NCBI GenBank assembly: GCA_965267605.1
Contig: OZ254088.1
Location: 3,410,001 to 3,474,000, forward strand
Origin: G965267605 sp965267605
GTDB taxonomy: Bacteria; Bacteroidota; Bacteroidia; Flavobacteriales_E; Vicingaceae
Length of the DNA: 64,000 nucleotides
Direction of reading: 5' to 3'
Of the stretch, positions 1 to 8,301 are shown piece after piece; within the stretch, counting starts at the first letter, position 1; every line of letters begins with the position of its first letter. The notes under the pieces are model-generated. The model worked only from the letters and a program-made list of their open reading frames with translations. It did no database searches and was not told the DNA's origin. The position numbers and the translations under genes were made by a program.

Positions 1-399
1 TGCAAAGGGGCGTGTATCCCAATGTGCGAACAGCAAAACTCGATTGGGGGCCTCAGGCTTGTACTGACCAATGATGTTAACGATGTTCAGCTTGGTGCCA
101 TTGAACGCAGTAACCACTGCTTTCTGCCGGATCACATCCAATCCTTGTGCTTCCAGGAAAGTGGCCAGGTATTCACCACATTTTCTGTGTCCCTCAGTAT
201 TGGGTACACGTGGCCCAAATTCTACCTGTGCTTCCAAGTAGCTATACGCAGAATCAGCATTGAATTCTGGGGGTGTGAGAGGTTTGATAACAGGGTTGTC
301 CGGTTGTCCGAACTTGCCTGGGTCTTTGATAGGGTCATCGCCACAGCTGGAGCACGCAGCCAATGTTACTATCAAAACCGAAATGATAACTCTCCTCAT
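1..399 (-). CDS. M28-family peptidase / glutaminyl-peptide cyclotransferase-like lipoprotein (3' part cut by window)
   Basis: An open frame of 133 codons runs from ATG at 399 to the window edge without a stop, so only the N-terminal part is seen. The first 16 residues form a lipoprotein signal ending in LAAC (lipidated Cys16), followed by an Asp/Pro-rich linker. The segment near residues 47-75 (SYLEAQVEFGPRVPNTEG) is typical of secreted M28 or glutaminyl-cyclase-like proteins. The last visible residues, AHWDTRPF, contain the first zinc-binding His-x-Asp of the M28 fold. Family members remove N-terminal residues or cyclise N-terminal Gln in the periplasm. T9SS bacteria often have pyroglutamate at exported N-termini, so glutaminyl cyclase is attractive, but the cut-off C-terminus prevents a choice. 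Confidence 0.85.
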   Translation of the reverse strand, partial: MRRVIISVLIVTLAACSSCGDDPIKDPGKFGQPDNPVIKPLTPPEFNADSAYSYLEAQVEFGPRVPNTEGHRKCGEYLATFLEAQGLDVIRQKAVVTAFNGTKLNIVNIIGQYKPEAPNRVLLFAHWDTRPFA

Positions 400-410
400 A
401 AGTTTGGCAC

Positions 411-442
411 AAAAAAAGTCCCTAATCAAAACGATTAGGGAC
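411..442 (-). terminator. intrinsic terminator after the MORN-repeat gene
   Basis: A perfect 10-bp stem (gtccctaatc / gattagggac, 418-442) with a 5-nt loop is followed on the minus strand by seven T (417-411). It lies 24 bp past the stop of the MORN gene and only 12 bp before the start codon of the M28 gene. Confidence 0.85.
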
Positions 443-465
443 CAATGTAATTATATTTTCTCTGG

Positions 466-1323
466 TTAATCTTCGATCACACCGTCACCAATGTAGCGAC
501 CATTCTTGTAGATCTCAATCTTAACCAAGATACCATCTTCATTGTATCGGTACCACTTTCCATCCATCAGACGATAGTTCTTGAAGACACCATCCTTAGA
601 AATCTGCTTGTTCTTATTGAACAGCTTGTGCTTACCATTACCGGTGAATTTATGACCACTGGATCCTGAAGTTTCAGTCTTGTCTGCAACAACCTTTACT
701 TCTGGAGCATCTTTGATCTCATCAGCCAGGTTATTGTCTTTCTTCTCATAGACTTTGGACTTGGATTCATCCATTGACCCATTGTTATAGAAACGCTCAG
801 CACGAAGAGATCCGTCAGAATTGTATTCTTTGACCATTCCTGCTTCCTTACCTCCGTTCCAGTTACCTTCGATCATTACCTGACCGTTTTCATGGAAGTA
901 TTTCTGCTCTCCGTCTCTTTTACCAGTCTCGTTGAATTTAAAATCCTGTGATACCTGACCATTCTTATAGTACCTCTTGAATTCACTCACATTACGGTTG
1001 TTCTTCCAAACACCTTCTTCCTCCACTTGTCCATTCTCATAGAATACTTTGTAGTATCCATTCGGACGGTTGTTCATGTAAGTGATTTCGCTCTTCAGTT
1101 GCTGAGACATGAAGTAAGTCTTCCATTTTCCATTCTTTCTGGAATTCTTGTACTTACCTTCTGTCTTCTTCTTAGCCTGATCTTCCTTGAAATAGAAAAT
1201 CCACCATCCTTGTTTCAGATTGTTCTCGTCAATCTGATTAATGGTATCTGTTTGAGTCTCAGATTGTGCGTTCGTCAATGAACACACAAAAATCAGGGCC
1301 AAAATATAGGTCAATGTTCTCAT
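466..1323 (-). CDS. secreted MORN-repeat (YwqK-like) protein
   Basis: The protein has 285 residues with a Sec signal peptide (residues 1-19, cut after TNAQ). From about residue 38 to 175 and again near 225-280 there are repeats of the bacterial MORN_2/YwqK type, seen as YYKNGQV, YHENGQV, YNSDGSL and WYRYNEDG, each followed by a Gly-x-(W/F) step. Such repeats form short beta hairpins in exported Bacteroidota proteins; the YwqK antitoxin label often attached to them is not evidence of a toxin-antitoxin role. It is monocistronic: a terminator follows at 411-442 and a candidate promoter precedes it. The ATG at 1323 gives a full signal peptide. The actual function is unknown. Confidence 0.85.
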   Translation of the reverse strand: MRTLTYILALIFVCSLTNAQSETQTDTINQIDENNLKQGWWIFYFKEDQAKKKTEGKYKNSRKNGKWKTYFMSQQLKSEITYMNNRPNGYYKVFYENGQVEEEGVWKNNRNVSEFKRYYKNGQVSQDFKFNETGKRDGEQKYFHENGQVMIEGNWNGGKEAGMVKEYNSDGSLRAERFYNNGSMDESKSKVYEKKDNNLADEIKDAPEVKVVADKTETSGSSGHKFTGNGKHKLFNKNKQISKDGVFKNYRLMDGKWYRYNEDGILVKIEIYKNGRYIGDGVIED

Positions 1324-1354
1324 CTGCCGTGTTTCTACACTCTTCCCGATAAAT

Positions 1355-1383
1355 TAAAGGTATAAAATTTATGAGTTCTCCAA
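1355..1383 (-). promoter_or_regulatory. candidate Bacteroidota-type promoter of the MORN-repeat gene
   Basis: On the minus strand TTTG (-33 type, ending at 1381) is separated by 18 bp from TACCTTTA (1362-1355), one base off the TAnnTTTG -7 consensus. It lies 31 bp before the start codon at 1323. Confidence 0.4.
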
Positions 1384-1497
1384 AGCAGTTTTAGACCAAG
1401 CGTTAACCGCCTTTAGACCAATCCCACAATTCTTTCGATAACACGTTTATCAAAAAGAGCTATTATCCAATACGTTACATTCTGCAAAAAGTTGCAC

Positions 1498-2421
1498 TTA
1501 TACGTTGGCTAACATGGTCTGAACCAGCAAATCAAGGTCGTATTTAGGTTCCCAACCCCAGTCTGAGCGCGCTTCATCATCGTTGAGAGAAGCGGGCCAA
1601 CTTTGGGCAATTTGCTCTCTGAAATCGGGTTTGTACGTTATTTGAAATTCTGGCTTATACACCTTTATAGCTTCGTATATCTCCTTAGGTGCAAAACTTA
1701 TGCCAGAAATATTATAGGATGAACGAATTTTAATTTGGTCCACAGACGCATTCATTATGCCAATCGTAGCATCTATGGCATCTTCCATGTACATCATAGG
1801 TAGCGAAGCACCCTCAGAGAGGAAGCATTCGAAATGCTCATTTGCGTTCGCTTTATGGAAGATATCTACTGCGTAATCAGTAGTACCTCCTCCGGGTAAT
1901 GATTTATACCCAATGAGCCCCGGATACCTTACGCTTCTCACATCAACACCGTACTTGGCGTGGTAATATTCACACCATCTTTCGCCTGCCAGTTTACTGA
2001 TGCCGTACACCGTGTTGGGATCTGTAATCGTATGCTGAGGCGTATTATCTCTTGGTGTAGAAGGTCCAAAAACCGCAATTGAGCTCGGCCAGAAAACTTT
2101 CTTGATCAGGCCTTCTTTGGCCAGCTCCAGAATATTGAATAAACCCTTCATGTTAAGTTCCCACCCAAACAATGGTTTCTGTTCTGCCGTTGCTGATAAC
2201 AATGCTGCCAGGTGGTATACTTCCGAAATTTCATGTTTTTCAATGATCGTACGGCACGCCTCCATGTCCATTACATCAAGCGTTTCGAATGGTGTCAGAT
2301 CTTCCTCCGGCATGCGGATATCCGAGCCTATAACCTGATCGTGACCATGCGCAGCTCTAAGCCCTGCCAGCAATTCCGTACCAACCTGCCCGAGGGCACC
2401 AATAACAAGAACCTTACTCAT
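1498..2421 (-). CDS. L-threonine 3-dehydrogenase, SDR/epimerase type
   Basis: This 307-residue extended SDR protein should oxidise L-threonine to 2-amino-3-ketobutyrate with NAD+. It has the N-terminal dinucleotide motif GALGQVG (residues 8-14), the SDR active-site Tyr-x3-Lys as YGISK near residue 143, and the family block VRYPGLIGY followed by GGGTTDYAV. These separate it from GDP-mannose dehydratases and match the psychrophile/Flavobacterium L-ThrDH group rather than zinc-dependent Tdh. The partner enzyme Kbl is encoded 16 kb away (18291-19493), so threonine could be converted to glycine and acetyl-CoA. It is divergent from hmgA across 217 bp. The minus strand carries TAGCTTTA about 15 bp before the ATG, a weak -7 candidate. 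Confidence 0.9.
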   Translation of the reverse strand: MSKVLVIGALGQVGTELLAGLRAAHGHDQVIGSDIRMPEEDLTPFETLDVMDMEACRTIIEKHEISEVYHLAALLSATAEQKPLFGWELNMKGLFNILELAKEGLIKKVFWPSSIAVFGPSTPRDNTPQHTITDPNTVYGISKLAGERWCEYYHAKYGVDVRSVRYPGLIGYKSLPGGGTTDYAVDIFHKANANEHFECFLSEGASLPMMYMEDAIDATIGIMNASVDQIKIRSSYNISGISFAPKEIYEAIKVYKPEFQITYKPDFREQIAQSWPASLNDDEARSDWGWEPKYDLDLLVQTMLANV

Positions 2422-2638
2422 ACCTTGTGAATGCGCTAAAGCTACAAAAAATTGAATCTCTGATTTCTGTTGCTATTCATGCGTCCCGTTGGGTACAATT
2501 ACTAACTTAGTACGAATAATCTGCTCGAATGAACTATACACTGATTCCATTCAAGAGAGTTAGGAAGCGCAATCCTGAATGAGGCCATTGCTTCAGTGCG
2601 TAATTGGTTCATTACAAATAGTTTAAACTTTACTTGAT
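2422..2638. promoter_or_regulatory. divergent intergenic region between threonine dehydrogenase and hmgA
   Basis: This 217-bp AT-rich spacer must hold promoters for both flanking genes. I see no strong TTG-N19-21-TAnnTTTG pair on either strand and no clear operator palindrome. No small ORF or RNA gene is apparent. Confidence 0.4.
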
Positions 2639-3796
2639 ATGCCTATTTATCACACGTTAGGTGAGATACCACATAAGCGCCATACGGTGTTCAAGAAACC
2701 CAATGGCGATTACTATTACGAGCAGCTGTTCGGTACAGTTGGTTTTGATGGGATGAGTTCATTGCTTTACCATGTGTACAGACCTACTATGATTGCCGAA
2801 GTTCAGGAGTCGATCAATGTAGCACCTGAAATAGCGGTAGCAAAGAACATGAAACCATACAGACTACATGGTTTCAATGTAGCCCCGGCTGACGATTATC
2901 TGGAAGCAAGGAAACCGGTTCTGGTAAATTCTGATTGTTATATCAGCCTGGCGTCTCCCAGAAAATCAATGACAGACTATTTCTACAAGAATGCAGATGC
3001 TGATGAATTGGTATTCATTCATAGAGGTACAGGAATACTTCGAACGCTGGTAGGGAATATCGAGTTTAAGGAAGGTGATTATCTGATGATACCAAGAGGA
3101 ATGATCTATCAGATGACCTTCGATTCAGAAGACAACAGACACTTCATTGTAGAGAGCTTCCATCCGATCTACACACCGAAGCGTTATAGAAACTGGTTCG
3201 GGCAATTGCTAGAGCATTCCCCTTTTTGTGAAAGGGACTTAAGGAAACCAACCAGTCTTGAAACACACGATGAGAAAGGAGAATTTCTTATCAAGGTGAA
3301 GAAGGAGGATATGTTGCATCAGATGGTGTACGCCTCACATCCGTTTGATGTGGTTGGTTGGGATGGATACAATTATCCTTACGCCTTCTCTATTCATGAT
3401 TTTGAGCCGATTACGGGAAGGGTGCATCAACCCCCGCCTGTGCACCAGACCTTTGAAACGGGAGCCTTTGTAGTATGTTCATTCTGTCCGAGGGTATACG
3501 ATTACCACCCAGAGGCAATTCCGGCACCTTACAATCACAGTAACATAGATAGTGATGAGGTGTTGTACTATGTGGATGGCGATTTCATGAGTCGTAACGA
3601 TATTGGACCTGGTCACATTTCATTACATCCAGCGGGTATTCCGCATGGACCTCATCCAGGGGCAATGGAGCGAAGCATTGGGCAGAAGGACACGAATGAA
3701 TTAGCGGTAATGGTAGATACCTTTAAACCGCTTCAATTAACCAAGCAAGCCATGGAAATAGAAGATGGGAAGTATTGGAATTCATGGATTGAATAA
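2639..3796 (+). CDS. hmgA: homogentisate 1,2-dioxygenase
   Basis: This 385-residue cupin enzyme opens the ring of homogentisate to maleylacetoacetate in tyrosine and phenylalanine breakdown. The bacterial/Bacteroidota form is recognisable from its start (MPIYHTLGEIPHKRHTVF), the block VYDYHPEAIPAPYNHSNIDS and the C-terminal ISLHPAGIPHGPHPG. Likely Fe(II) ligands are His300, the acidic DE pair at 306-307, and His336. It is followed after 10 bp by hpd, which makes its substrate. No fumarylacetoacetase or maleylacetoacetate isomerase is in the window. No Shine-Dalgarno site precedes the ATG, as is usual in this phylum. Confidence 0.97.
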   Translation: MPIYHTLGEIPHKRHTVFKKPNGDYYYEQLFGTVGFDGMSSLLYHVYRPTMIAEVQESINVAPEIAVAKNMKPYRLHGFNVAPADDYLEARKPVLVNSDCYISLASPRKSMTDYFYKNADADELVFIHRGTGILRTLVGNIEFKEGDYLMIPRGMIYQMTFDSEDNRHFIVESFHPIYTPKRYRNWFGQLLEHSPFCERDLRKPTSLETHDEKGEFLIKVKKEDMLHQMVYASHPFDVVGWDGYNYPYAFSIHDFEPITGRVHQPPPVHQTFETGAFVVCSFCPRVYDYHPEAIPAPYNHSNIDSDEVLYYVDGDFMSRNDIGPGHISLHPAGIPHGPHPGAMERSIGQKDTNELAVMVDTFKPLQLTKQAMEIEDGKYWNSWIE

Positions 3797-3806
3797 TAGC
3801 ATTAAG

Positions 3807-4946
3807 ATGATTACAGATACAACTTCATTACAGTTAGAGAAAGTAGTAGAGGAAGCGGAAGATTTTCTTCCCTTGTTGGGAACCGATTTTGTGGAACTCT
3901 ATGTAGGTAATGCAAAGCAGTCTGCATACTACTATATGGCGGCATGGGGCTTTCAGCCTGTGGCGTACAGAGGATTGGAAACAGGTTCTACAGACGAAGT
4001 TTCTTATGTTCTGCAACAAGACAAGATCAGATTGATCCTTACTTCACCATTGGTGGAAGGCGGCCCGATCAACGAACACATTAGTAAGCACGGAGACGGT
4101 GTGAAAGTAGTGGCCCTATGGGTTGATGACGCAGCCAAAGCATGGGAAGAAACCACCAAAAGAGGTGGACAATCATACATGGAGCCCTTCGAGAGATCTG
4201 ATGCGCACGGTACTGCCAAGTTCTCAGGCATTCATACTTATGGTGAAACGGTACACGTATTTGTAGAGCGCTCAGACTACAATGGACCTTTCCTCCCTGG
4301 ATACAAGAAATGGGAGCCTGATTTCAAATTTGAAGAAGTAGGGCTTAAATACATTGACCACATGGTGGGTAATGTTGGCTGGAACGAGATGAACAAGTGG
4401 GTGGAGTTCTATGCCAAGGTAATGGGCTTTGCGCAGATCATTTCGTTTGATGACAAGGATATTTCAACCGACTATACCGCGCTCATGAGCAAAGTAATGA
4501 GTAATGGTAATGGTAGAATCAAATTCCCTATCAATGAACCCGCAGAAGGAAGGAAGAAAAGTCAGATCGAAGAATACATAGAATTCTATAATGGTGCTGG
4601 AGTGCAGCATATAGCTGTTGCGACTGATAACATCATCGAAACTGTTACAGCGTTGAAATCACGGGGAGTAGAGTTTCTATACGTGCCTGAAACGTATTAT
4701 GACGATGTGTTAGATAGGGTTGGAGAAATTGATGAAGACCTTGAGCCATTGAAAAAACTTGGTATTCTGATCGACCGGGATGATGAGGGTTATTTGCTTC
4801 AACTGTTTACCAAACCGGTTGTAGACAGGCCTACCATGTTCTTCGAAATCATACAGCGAAAAGGCGCCAAGTCATTTGGAAAGGGTAACTTTAAGGCACT
4901 CTTCGAGGCTATAGAGCGGGAACAAGCCAACAGGGGAACACTGTAG
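3807..4946 (+). CDS. hpd: 4-hydroxyphenylpyruvate dioxygenase
   Basis: The 379-residue protein converts 4-hydroxyphenylpyruvate to homogentisate with O2 and Fe(II). It has two vicinal-oxygen-chelate halves. The expected 2-His-1-Glu ligands are visible at His185 (DHMVGN), His268 (QHIAVATD) and Glu347 (FFEIIQR), and the C-terminal helix after KSFGKGNFKALFEAIE is standard for the family. An upstream in-frame ATG at 3765 would overlap hmgA by 32 bp; the ATG at 3807, 10 bp after the hmgA stop, gives the usual family N-terminus and is preferred. It forms an operon with hmgA, so the two successive steps of tyrosine catabolism are made together. Confidence 0.97.
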   Translation: MITDTTSLQLEKVVEEAEDFLPLLGTDFVELYVGNAKQSAYYYMAAWGFQPVAYRGLETGSTDEVSYVLQQDKIRLILTSPLVEGGPINEHISKHGDGVKVVALWVDDAAKAWEETTKRGGQSYMEPFERSDAHGTAKFSGIHTYGETVHVFVERSDYNGPFLPGYKKWEPDFKFEEVGLKYIDHMVGNVGWNEMNKWVEFYAKVMGFAQIISFDDKDISTDYTALMSKVMSNGNGRIKFPINEPAEGRKKSQIEEYIEFYNGAGVQHIAVATDNIIETVTALKSRGVEFLYVPETYYDDVLDRVGEIDEDLEPLKKLGILIDRDDEGYLLQLFTKPVVDRPTMFFEIIQRKGAKSFGKGNFKALFEAIEREQANRGTL

Positions 4947-5037
4947 GGTTTAGATAAAGACCGCTTTTTAGTAGACAAACTGAATGTTTTTTCAGACAAA
5001 AGCATCCTTTTTCAAAAACCCGCGTATACATCAAAAG

Positions 5038-5643
5038 ATGCGCAGGGGAACTGAGATCATACTTGTTGCTACAATCCTGATCTGCTGCAATTTATCTTGT
5101 AAAAGGGGAAAGGAAGACCCATTCCTGTCCTTTAGATCAAGAACGAGCAGAATCACCGGAGAGTGGAAACTGACCAAAATTTCTGGTGAGCACACGGAGA
5201 TTCGTGAGTTCGATAGCTATACCATTACTCACAATTGGGATTTTGAGTCAAAGGATGGTAGGGATTCTCTAATCATTAAGAAGTCGTCTGAGGTGTGGAC
5301 ATCTGACGTATATGAAGTTCACAAGACCTATGAATGCAGGTTGACGATGAACAAAGACAATACGTGCTCAGCCAGGTATTCCAAGAAGATTGATAACGGC
5401 ACCGAGAAGTGGGATTATTCCGGTGGCTGGGATTGGTTAGACGAAGGAAAAAACAAGCAGTATGTTAACGTTGAAGCATTGAAGATTGCGTACGATCACC
5501 AAACCAATCTGGAAATTGTTGGATTGAAGTATGATTGGATGAAGCTGAAATTGAACATCAATTCAAGCTACACGGATTCCAACAACGACAAGCAAAATGC
5601 TTCAGGAAGTTACGTCTACGAGTTCACCAAAACAGGTGACTAG
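5038..5643 (+). CDS. lipoprotein of unknown function, lipocalin-like
   Basis: From the ATG at 5038 the protein has 201 residues and starts with a lipoprotein signal (RRGTEIILVATILICCNLSC, Cys near residue 20). A further in-frame start at 4984 would bury the signal peptide and is rejected. After the lipobox come SRITGEWKLTKISG and several alternating beta-strand segments (YECRLTMNKDNTCSARY; YDWMKLKLNINSSY), which resembles lipocalin-like proteins of Bacteroidota that begin with a G-x-W motif. No catalytic motif is seen. It lies 91 bp after hpd and converges with the exbD genes. Function not recognised. Confidence 0.75.
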   Translation: MRRGTEIILVATILICCNLSCKRGKEDPFLSFRSRTSRITGEWKLTKISGEHTEIREFDSYTITHNWDFESKDGRDSLIIKKSSEVWTSDVYEVHKTYECRLTMNKDNTCSARYSKKIDNGTEKWDYSGGWDWLDEGKNKQYVNVEALKIAYDHQTNLEIVGLKYDWMKLKLNINSSYTDSNNDKQNASGSYVYEFTKTGD

Positions 5644-5667
5644 CATACCCAATAAATTTTCAGGGAA

Positions 5668-6141
5668 TTAGTTTGTGGTGGCCAACTTACGTGCAGCGTA
5701 AGAAATTTTCAGTGCGTTGGCTTCACGCAGTTGCTGCTTCACTTCAGTAACAATACCCATGGTGCACTCGTGATCCACCTTCATGGAAACTGTCATCAAA
5801 GGCTGTTCAACTGGAGCAACACCTTTCTTTTCCTCTTCCCACCATTCTGGGATGCGTTCTACCGGAGCAAAAGCATCATTAAGCTGAACCCTCGGTGCTG
5901 GGCCATAAACCGGGATAAGACGCTTTGTAGGTGATCCGATGTAGATATAACTAACAAGCGACTTTCTTTCCAGCTTTTGTAGCTCTGTGGCTTCCGGAAC
6001 CTTTACCTCAACCTTCAACTCTACTTCACGCATTACCGTAGTAACCATGAAGAAAAACAGTAGCATAAATACGATATCAGGAAGTGCAGCAGTGTTTACT
6101 GCTGGTATTGACTTCTTTCCATCCTTTTTAAACTTGCTCAT
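5668..6141 (-). CDS. exbD: biopolymer transport protein ExbD (second copy)
   Basis: This 157-residue protein has the ExbD layout: a short cytoplasmic N-terminus, one membrane segment at about residues 22-42 (PDIVFMLLFFFMVTTVM) with the proton-carrying Asp22, then a periplasmic domain. ExbD works with ExbB to couple the proton gradient to TonB at the outer membrane. It is the last of four genes, 3 bp after the longer ExbD copy. Two unequal ExbD proteins per ExbB are common in Bacteroidota. Its partner TonB is not in the window; the nearest TonB-dependent receptor is at 44079. Confidence 0.92.
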   Translation of the reverse strand: MSKFKKDGKKSIPAVNTAALPDIVFMLLFFFMVTTVMREVELKVEVKVPEATELQKLERKSLVSYIYIGSPTKRLIPVYGPAPRVQLNDAFAPVERIPEWWEEEKKGVAPVEQPLMTVSMKVDHECTMGIVTEVKQQLREANALKISYAARKLATTN

Positions 6142-6144
6142 CGT

Positions 6145-6792
6145 CTATTCTCCTCCTGCTTCTGCTCCAGCTTGAGCTGCAGCTGCGTTGTTAGGTTCCG
6201 CTTCTGAAATCCTTTGTGGCAATACAGCTTTGATTGCCTTGTATTTCAGTTTAGCGTCTTCGTTTCCATCTTTCTTCAATTCAACAAGTCTCGCATAAGA
6301 CATGCCGAACTTCTTTTGACATTCCGCCTCACGGAGTTCGTTGTAAGCTGCCACCAGTTCATTCTGAACCTGCAGATACATTCCATAATGCGTTCCCTTG
6401 TGGTTCTGCAGCGAAACGATCTGTTTTGATACCATGTAGTCCTTGCCATAGAATGGAATCTCTTCCTTCCAAGGTTTGAACTCTGGAAAATCAGTATTGT
6501 CTGGTTCGTTCGGACGGCCAAGAATGAACTCTTTTGCTGCTTCTCTAAGGTCTTCAACCTGCATTGGTTCGCCTTCAACAAGAAGATCATTGTTGGCATT
6601 CACAAGTACTTCAAAAATGTTCCTCTTCTTCACAGGTGGAGGAGGATCCTGGTTGTCAAGCTTCGGTGGTAACTGACGAAGCAGACCAGTTGGCGTATCC
6701 ATGGTTGTGGTTACGAGGAAGAAAATCAATAGCAGGAATGCGATGTCTGCCATCGATCCCGCATTAATTTCTGGTAATCCTCTCCTTGCCAT
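6145..6792 (-). CDS. exbD: biopolymer transport protein ExbD, long form
   Basis: The 215-residue protein begins ARRGLPEINAGSMADIAFLL, with Asp16 of MADIAF as the expected protonation site inside the single membrane segment (about 14-33). The periplasmic part is longer than in E. coli ExbD (about 140 residues in total). It has a Pro-rich stretch (DPPPPVKK), a helical insert around residues 120-185 and an Ala-rich tail (NNAAAAQAGAEAGGE). It sits 1 bp after the small membrane protein gene and 3 bp before the second exbD, so the genes are translationally tight. Confidence 0.92.
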   Translation of the reverse strand: MARRGLPEINAGSMADIAFLLLIFFLVTTTMDTPTGLLRQLPPKLDNQDPPPPVKKRNIFEVLVNANNDLLVEGEPMQVEDLREAAKEFILGRPNEPDNTDFPEFKPWKEEIPFYGKDYMVSKQIVSLQNHKGTHYGMYLQVQNELVAAYNELREAECQKKFGMSYARLVELKKDGNEDAKLKYKAIKAVLPQRISEAEPNNAAAAQAGAEAGGE

Positions 6793-6793
6793 G

Positions 6794-7198
6794 TTACTTG
6801 ATCATTTTAGAAACACCTGAATAGATTGCAGCAAGAACTGCAAGTCCAAACAAAATGTAGAATGTTATTAAACCTGCGCCAGACCATTTGACTTCACCTT
6901 CTGTGATGCCCATGTCCTGCATTTTTATTGTAAGGTCAGTTCCAGCCATCGCGTAGCCAATCACAACTACAAGAAGTAAAGCACCAACACCTATGAGTGT
7001 TCCTTTAGCTCCTTTGATGTTCGTTCCAAGGTTGATCAATGAGAATCCAACTGCTGCAACAGCTGCAAGTACAAGAAGAACGTAACACCATCCGATAATC
7101 GCTCCAGCACTAATCACGTCAAGCATGAATAGCGCACCCATGAGCGTAGAAATCCCTACAAAACCAAACAGTAATATTTTGCTAAGTAGATCTTTCAT
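6794..7198 (-). CDS. small four-helix membrane protein of the ExbB/ExbD operon
   Basis: This 134-residue hydrophobic protein has four likely membrane segments (about 7-28, 36-57, 70-88, 109-130) and a short polar loop before the last one (DLTIKMQDMGITEGEVKWSG). It is placed between exbB and exbD with 3-bp and 1-bp gaps. The same position is held by a hypothetical membrane protein in other Bacteroidota exbB operons. Its role is unknown; an accessory subunit of the energising complex is a reasonable inference from position only. Confidence 0.8.
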   Translation of the reverse strand: MKDLLSKILLFGFVGISTLMGALFMLDVISAGAIIGWCYVLLVLAAVAAVGFSLINLGTNIKGAKGTLIGVGALLLVVVIGYAMAGTDLTIKMQDMGITEGEVKWSGAGLITFYILFGLAVLAAIYSGVSKMIK

Positions 7199-7201
7199 GA
7201 A

Positions 7202-8035
7202 TTACCCTTTGTTGTGTTTAACAAGAATGTCGATCAAAGAGATTGAAGCATTCTCCATATCGTTTACGAGGCTATCCACCTTCGCGATAATGTAGTTGTA
7301 GAATATCTGTAGGATGATCGCTACGATAAGACCAAATACCGTGGTCAAAAGTGCGATCTTAATACCACTCGCTACAAGAGAGGGAGAGATATCACCTGCT
7401 GCTTCAATAGCATCAAATGCATCGATCATACCAATTACCGTACCCATGAAACCAAGCATTGGTGCCAGGGCGATAAAGAGTGAGATCCATGATACATTCT
7501 TCTCAAGCTGTCCCATCTGAACACTACCGTACGAGATAACAGATTTTTCAACCATGTCTATTCCTTCGTGTGCTCTATCCAAACCTTGGTAGAAGATGCT
7601 CGCTACTGGTCCGCGTGTGTTTCTGCATACTTCCTTAGCGCCTTCAACACCTCCACTGTTCAACGCACCTTCAACATCATTCAGAAGCTTGTTGGTATTC
7701 GTTGTAGCAAGGTTCAGGTAAATAATTCTTTCAATTGCCAGTGCAAGACCAAGAATCAAACAAATAAGAACGATTCCCATGAATGCAGGTCCACCTTCGA
7801 TGAACTTGTCCTTGATGGTTTGATGGAATCCTTTTGATTCTTCAGTTTCAGGGTCTTCAACAGGATCCTCCTGCGGTTCAGCCTGAGGTTCTTCCTGTGG
7901 TTCTGGTTGTGGGTCTTCCTGAGGCTCAACCTGTGCCGCAGTGTCTTCATCAGCCGGTGGCTGTGCGTAACCCATTTGACTCATTCCAACGGTAAACAGC
8001 GCTACCAGTGCTAGAATTGAGAATAACTTTTTCAT
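7202..8035 (-). CDS. exbB: MotA/TolQ/ExbB proton channel protein with acidic Pro/Glu-rich N-terminal extension
   Basis: The C-terminal half (about residues 75-277) is an ExbB/TolQ channel with three membrane segments and the hallmark stretch SLFIALAPMLGFMGTVIGMI. The N-terminus carries a signal-peptide-like segment (1-24, ending in GYAQPP) and then a repetitive PQEDPQPEPQEEPQAEPQED region up to about residue 65. That region should lie in the periplasm. The whole is 277 residues against about 240 for E. coli ExbB. It is the first gene of exbB-membrane protein-exbD-exbD. ExbB pentamers house ExbD and supply energy to TonB-dependent outer membrane transport. Confidence 0.92.
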   Translation of the reverse strand: MKKLFSILALVALFTVGMSQMGYAQPPADEDTAAQVEPQEDPQPEPQEEPQAEPQEDPVEDPETEESKGFHQTIKDKFIEGGPAFMGIVLICLILGLALAIERIIYLNLATTNTNKLLNDVEGALNSGGVEGAKEVCRNTRGPVASIFYQGLDRAHEGIDMVEKSVISYGSVQMGQLEKNVSWISLFIALAPMLGFMGTVIGMIDAFDAIEAAGDISPSLVASGIKIALLTTVFGLIVAIILQIFYNYIIAKVDSLVNDMENASISLIDILVKHNKG

Positions 8036-8079
8036 GATCTTCCTTTATATAATGTGTACTTGTTTCAACTTCTAAATTG

Positions 8080-8166
8080 CGGAGAAGAAGGGATTCGAAC
8101 CCCCGATACGGTTTCCCGTATACACGCTTTCCAAGCGTGCGCCTTAAGCCACTCGGCCACTTCTCC
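8080..8166 (-). tRNA. tRNA-Ser (GGA)
   Basis: The minus strand folds into a class II tRNA of 87 nt: acceptor GGAGAAG/CTTCTCC with discriminator G, anticodon stem CACGC/GCGTG with loop TTGGAAA (anticodon GGA), a long variable arm (TACGG-GAAA-CCGTA), and T-loop GTTCGAATC. The CCA end is not encoded. Confidence 0.97.
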
Positions 8167-8301
8167 TCTCAATCAAATTCATAAAGAACCGCGCCTGTTA
8201 CAGCGAACGCTAAAATATTAAAATTTTGGTATACGCCTTCAAATTTGTGCATTACTGTTTTGTTAACGGTCAAGCGGCAGGAATGAAAGGTTTGGCGCGG
8301 G

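Noticed and set aside
466..1323. Toxin-antitoxin role for the MORN/YwqK-like gene
   Set aside because: The protein has a signal peptide and no toxin gene is adjacent; the antitoxin name is only a family label.
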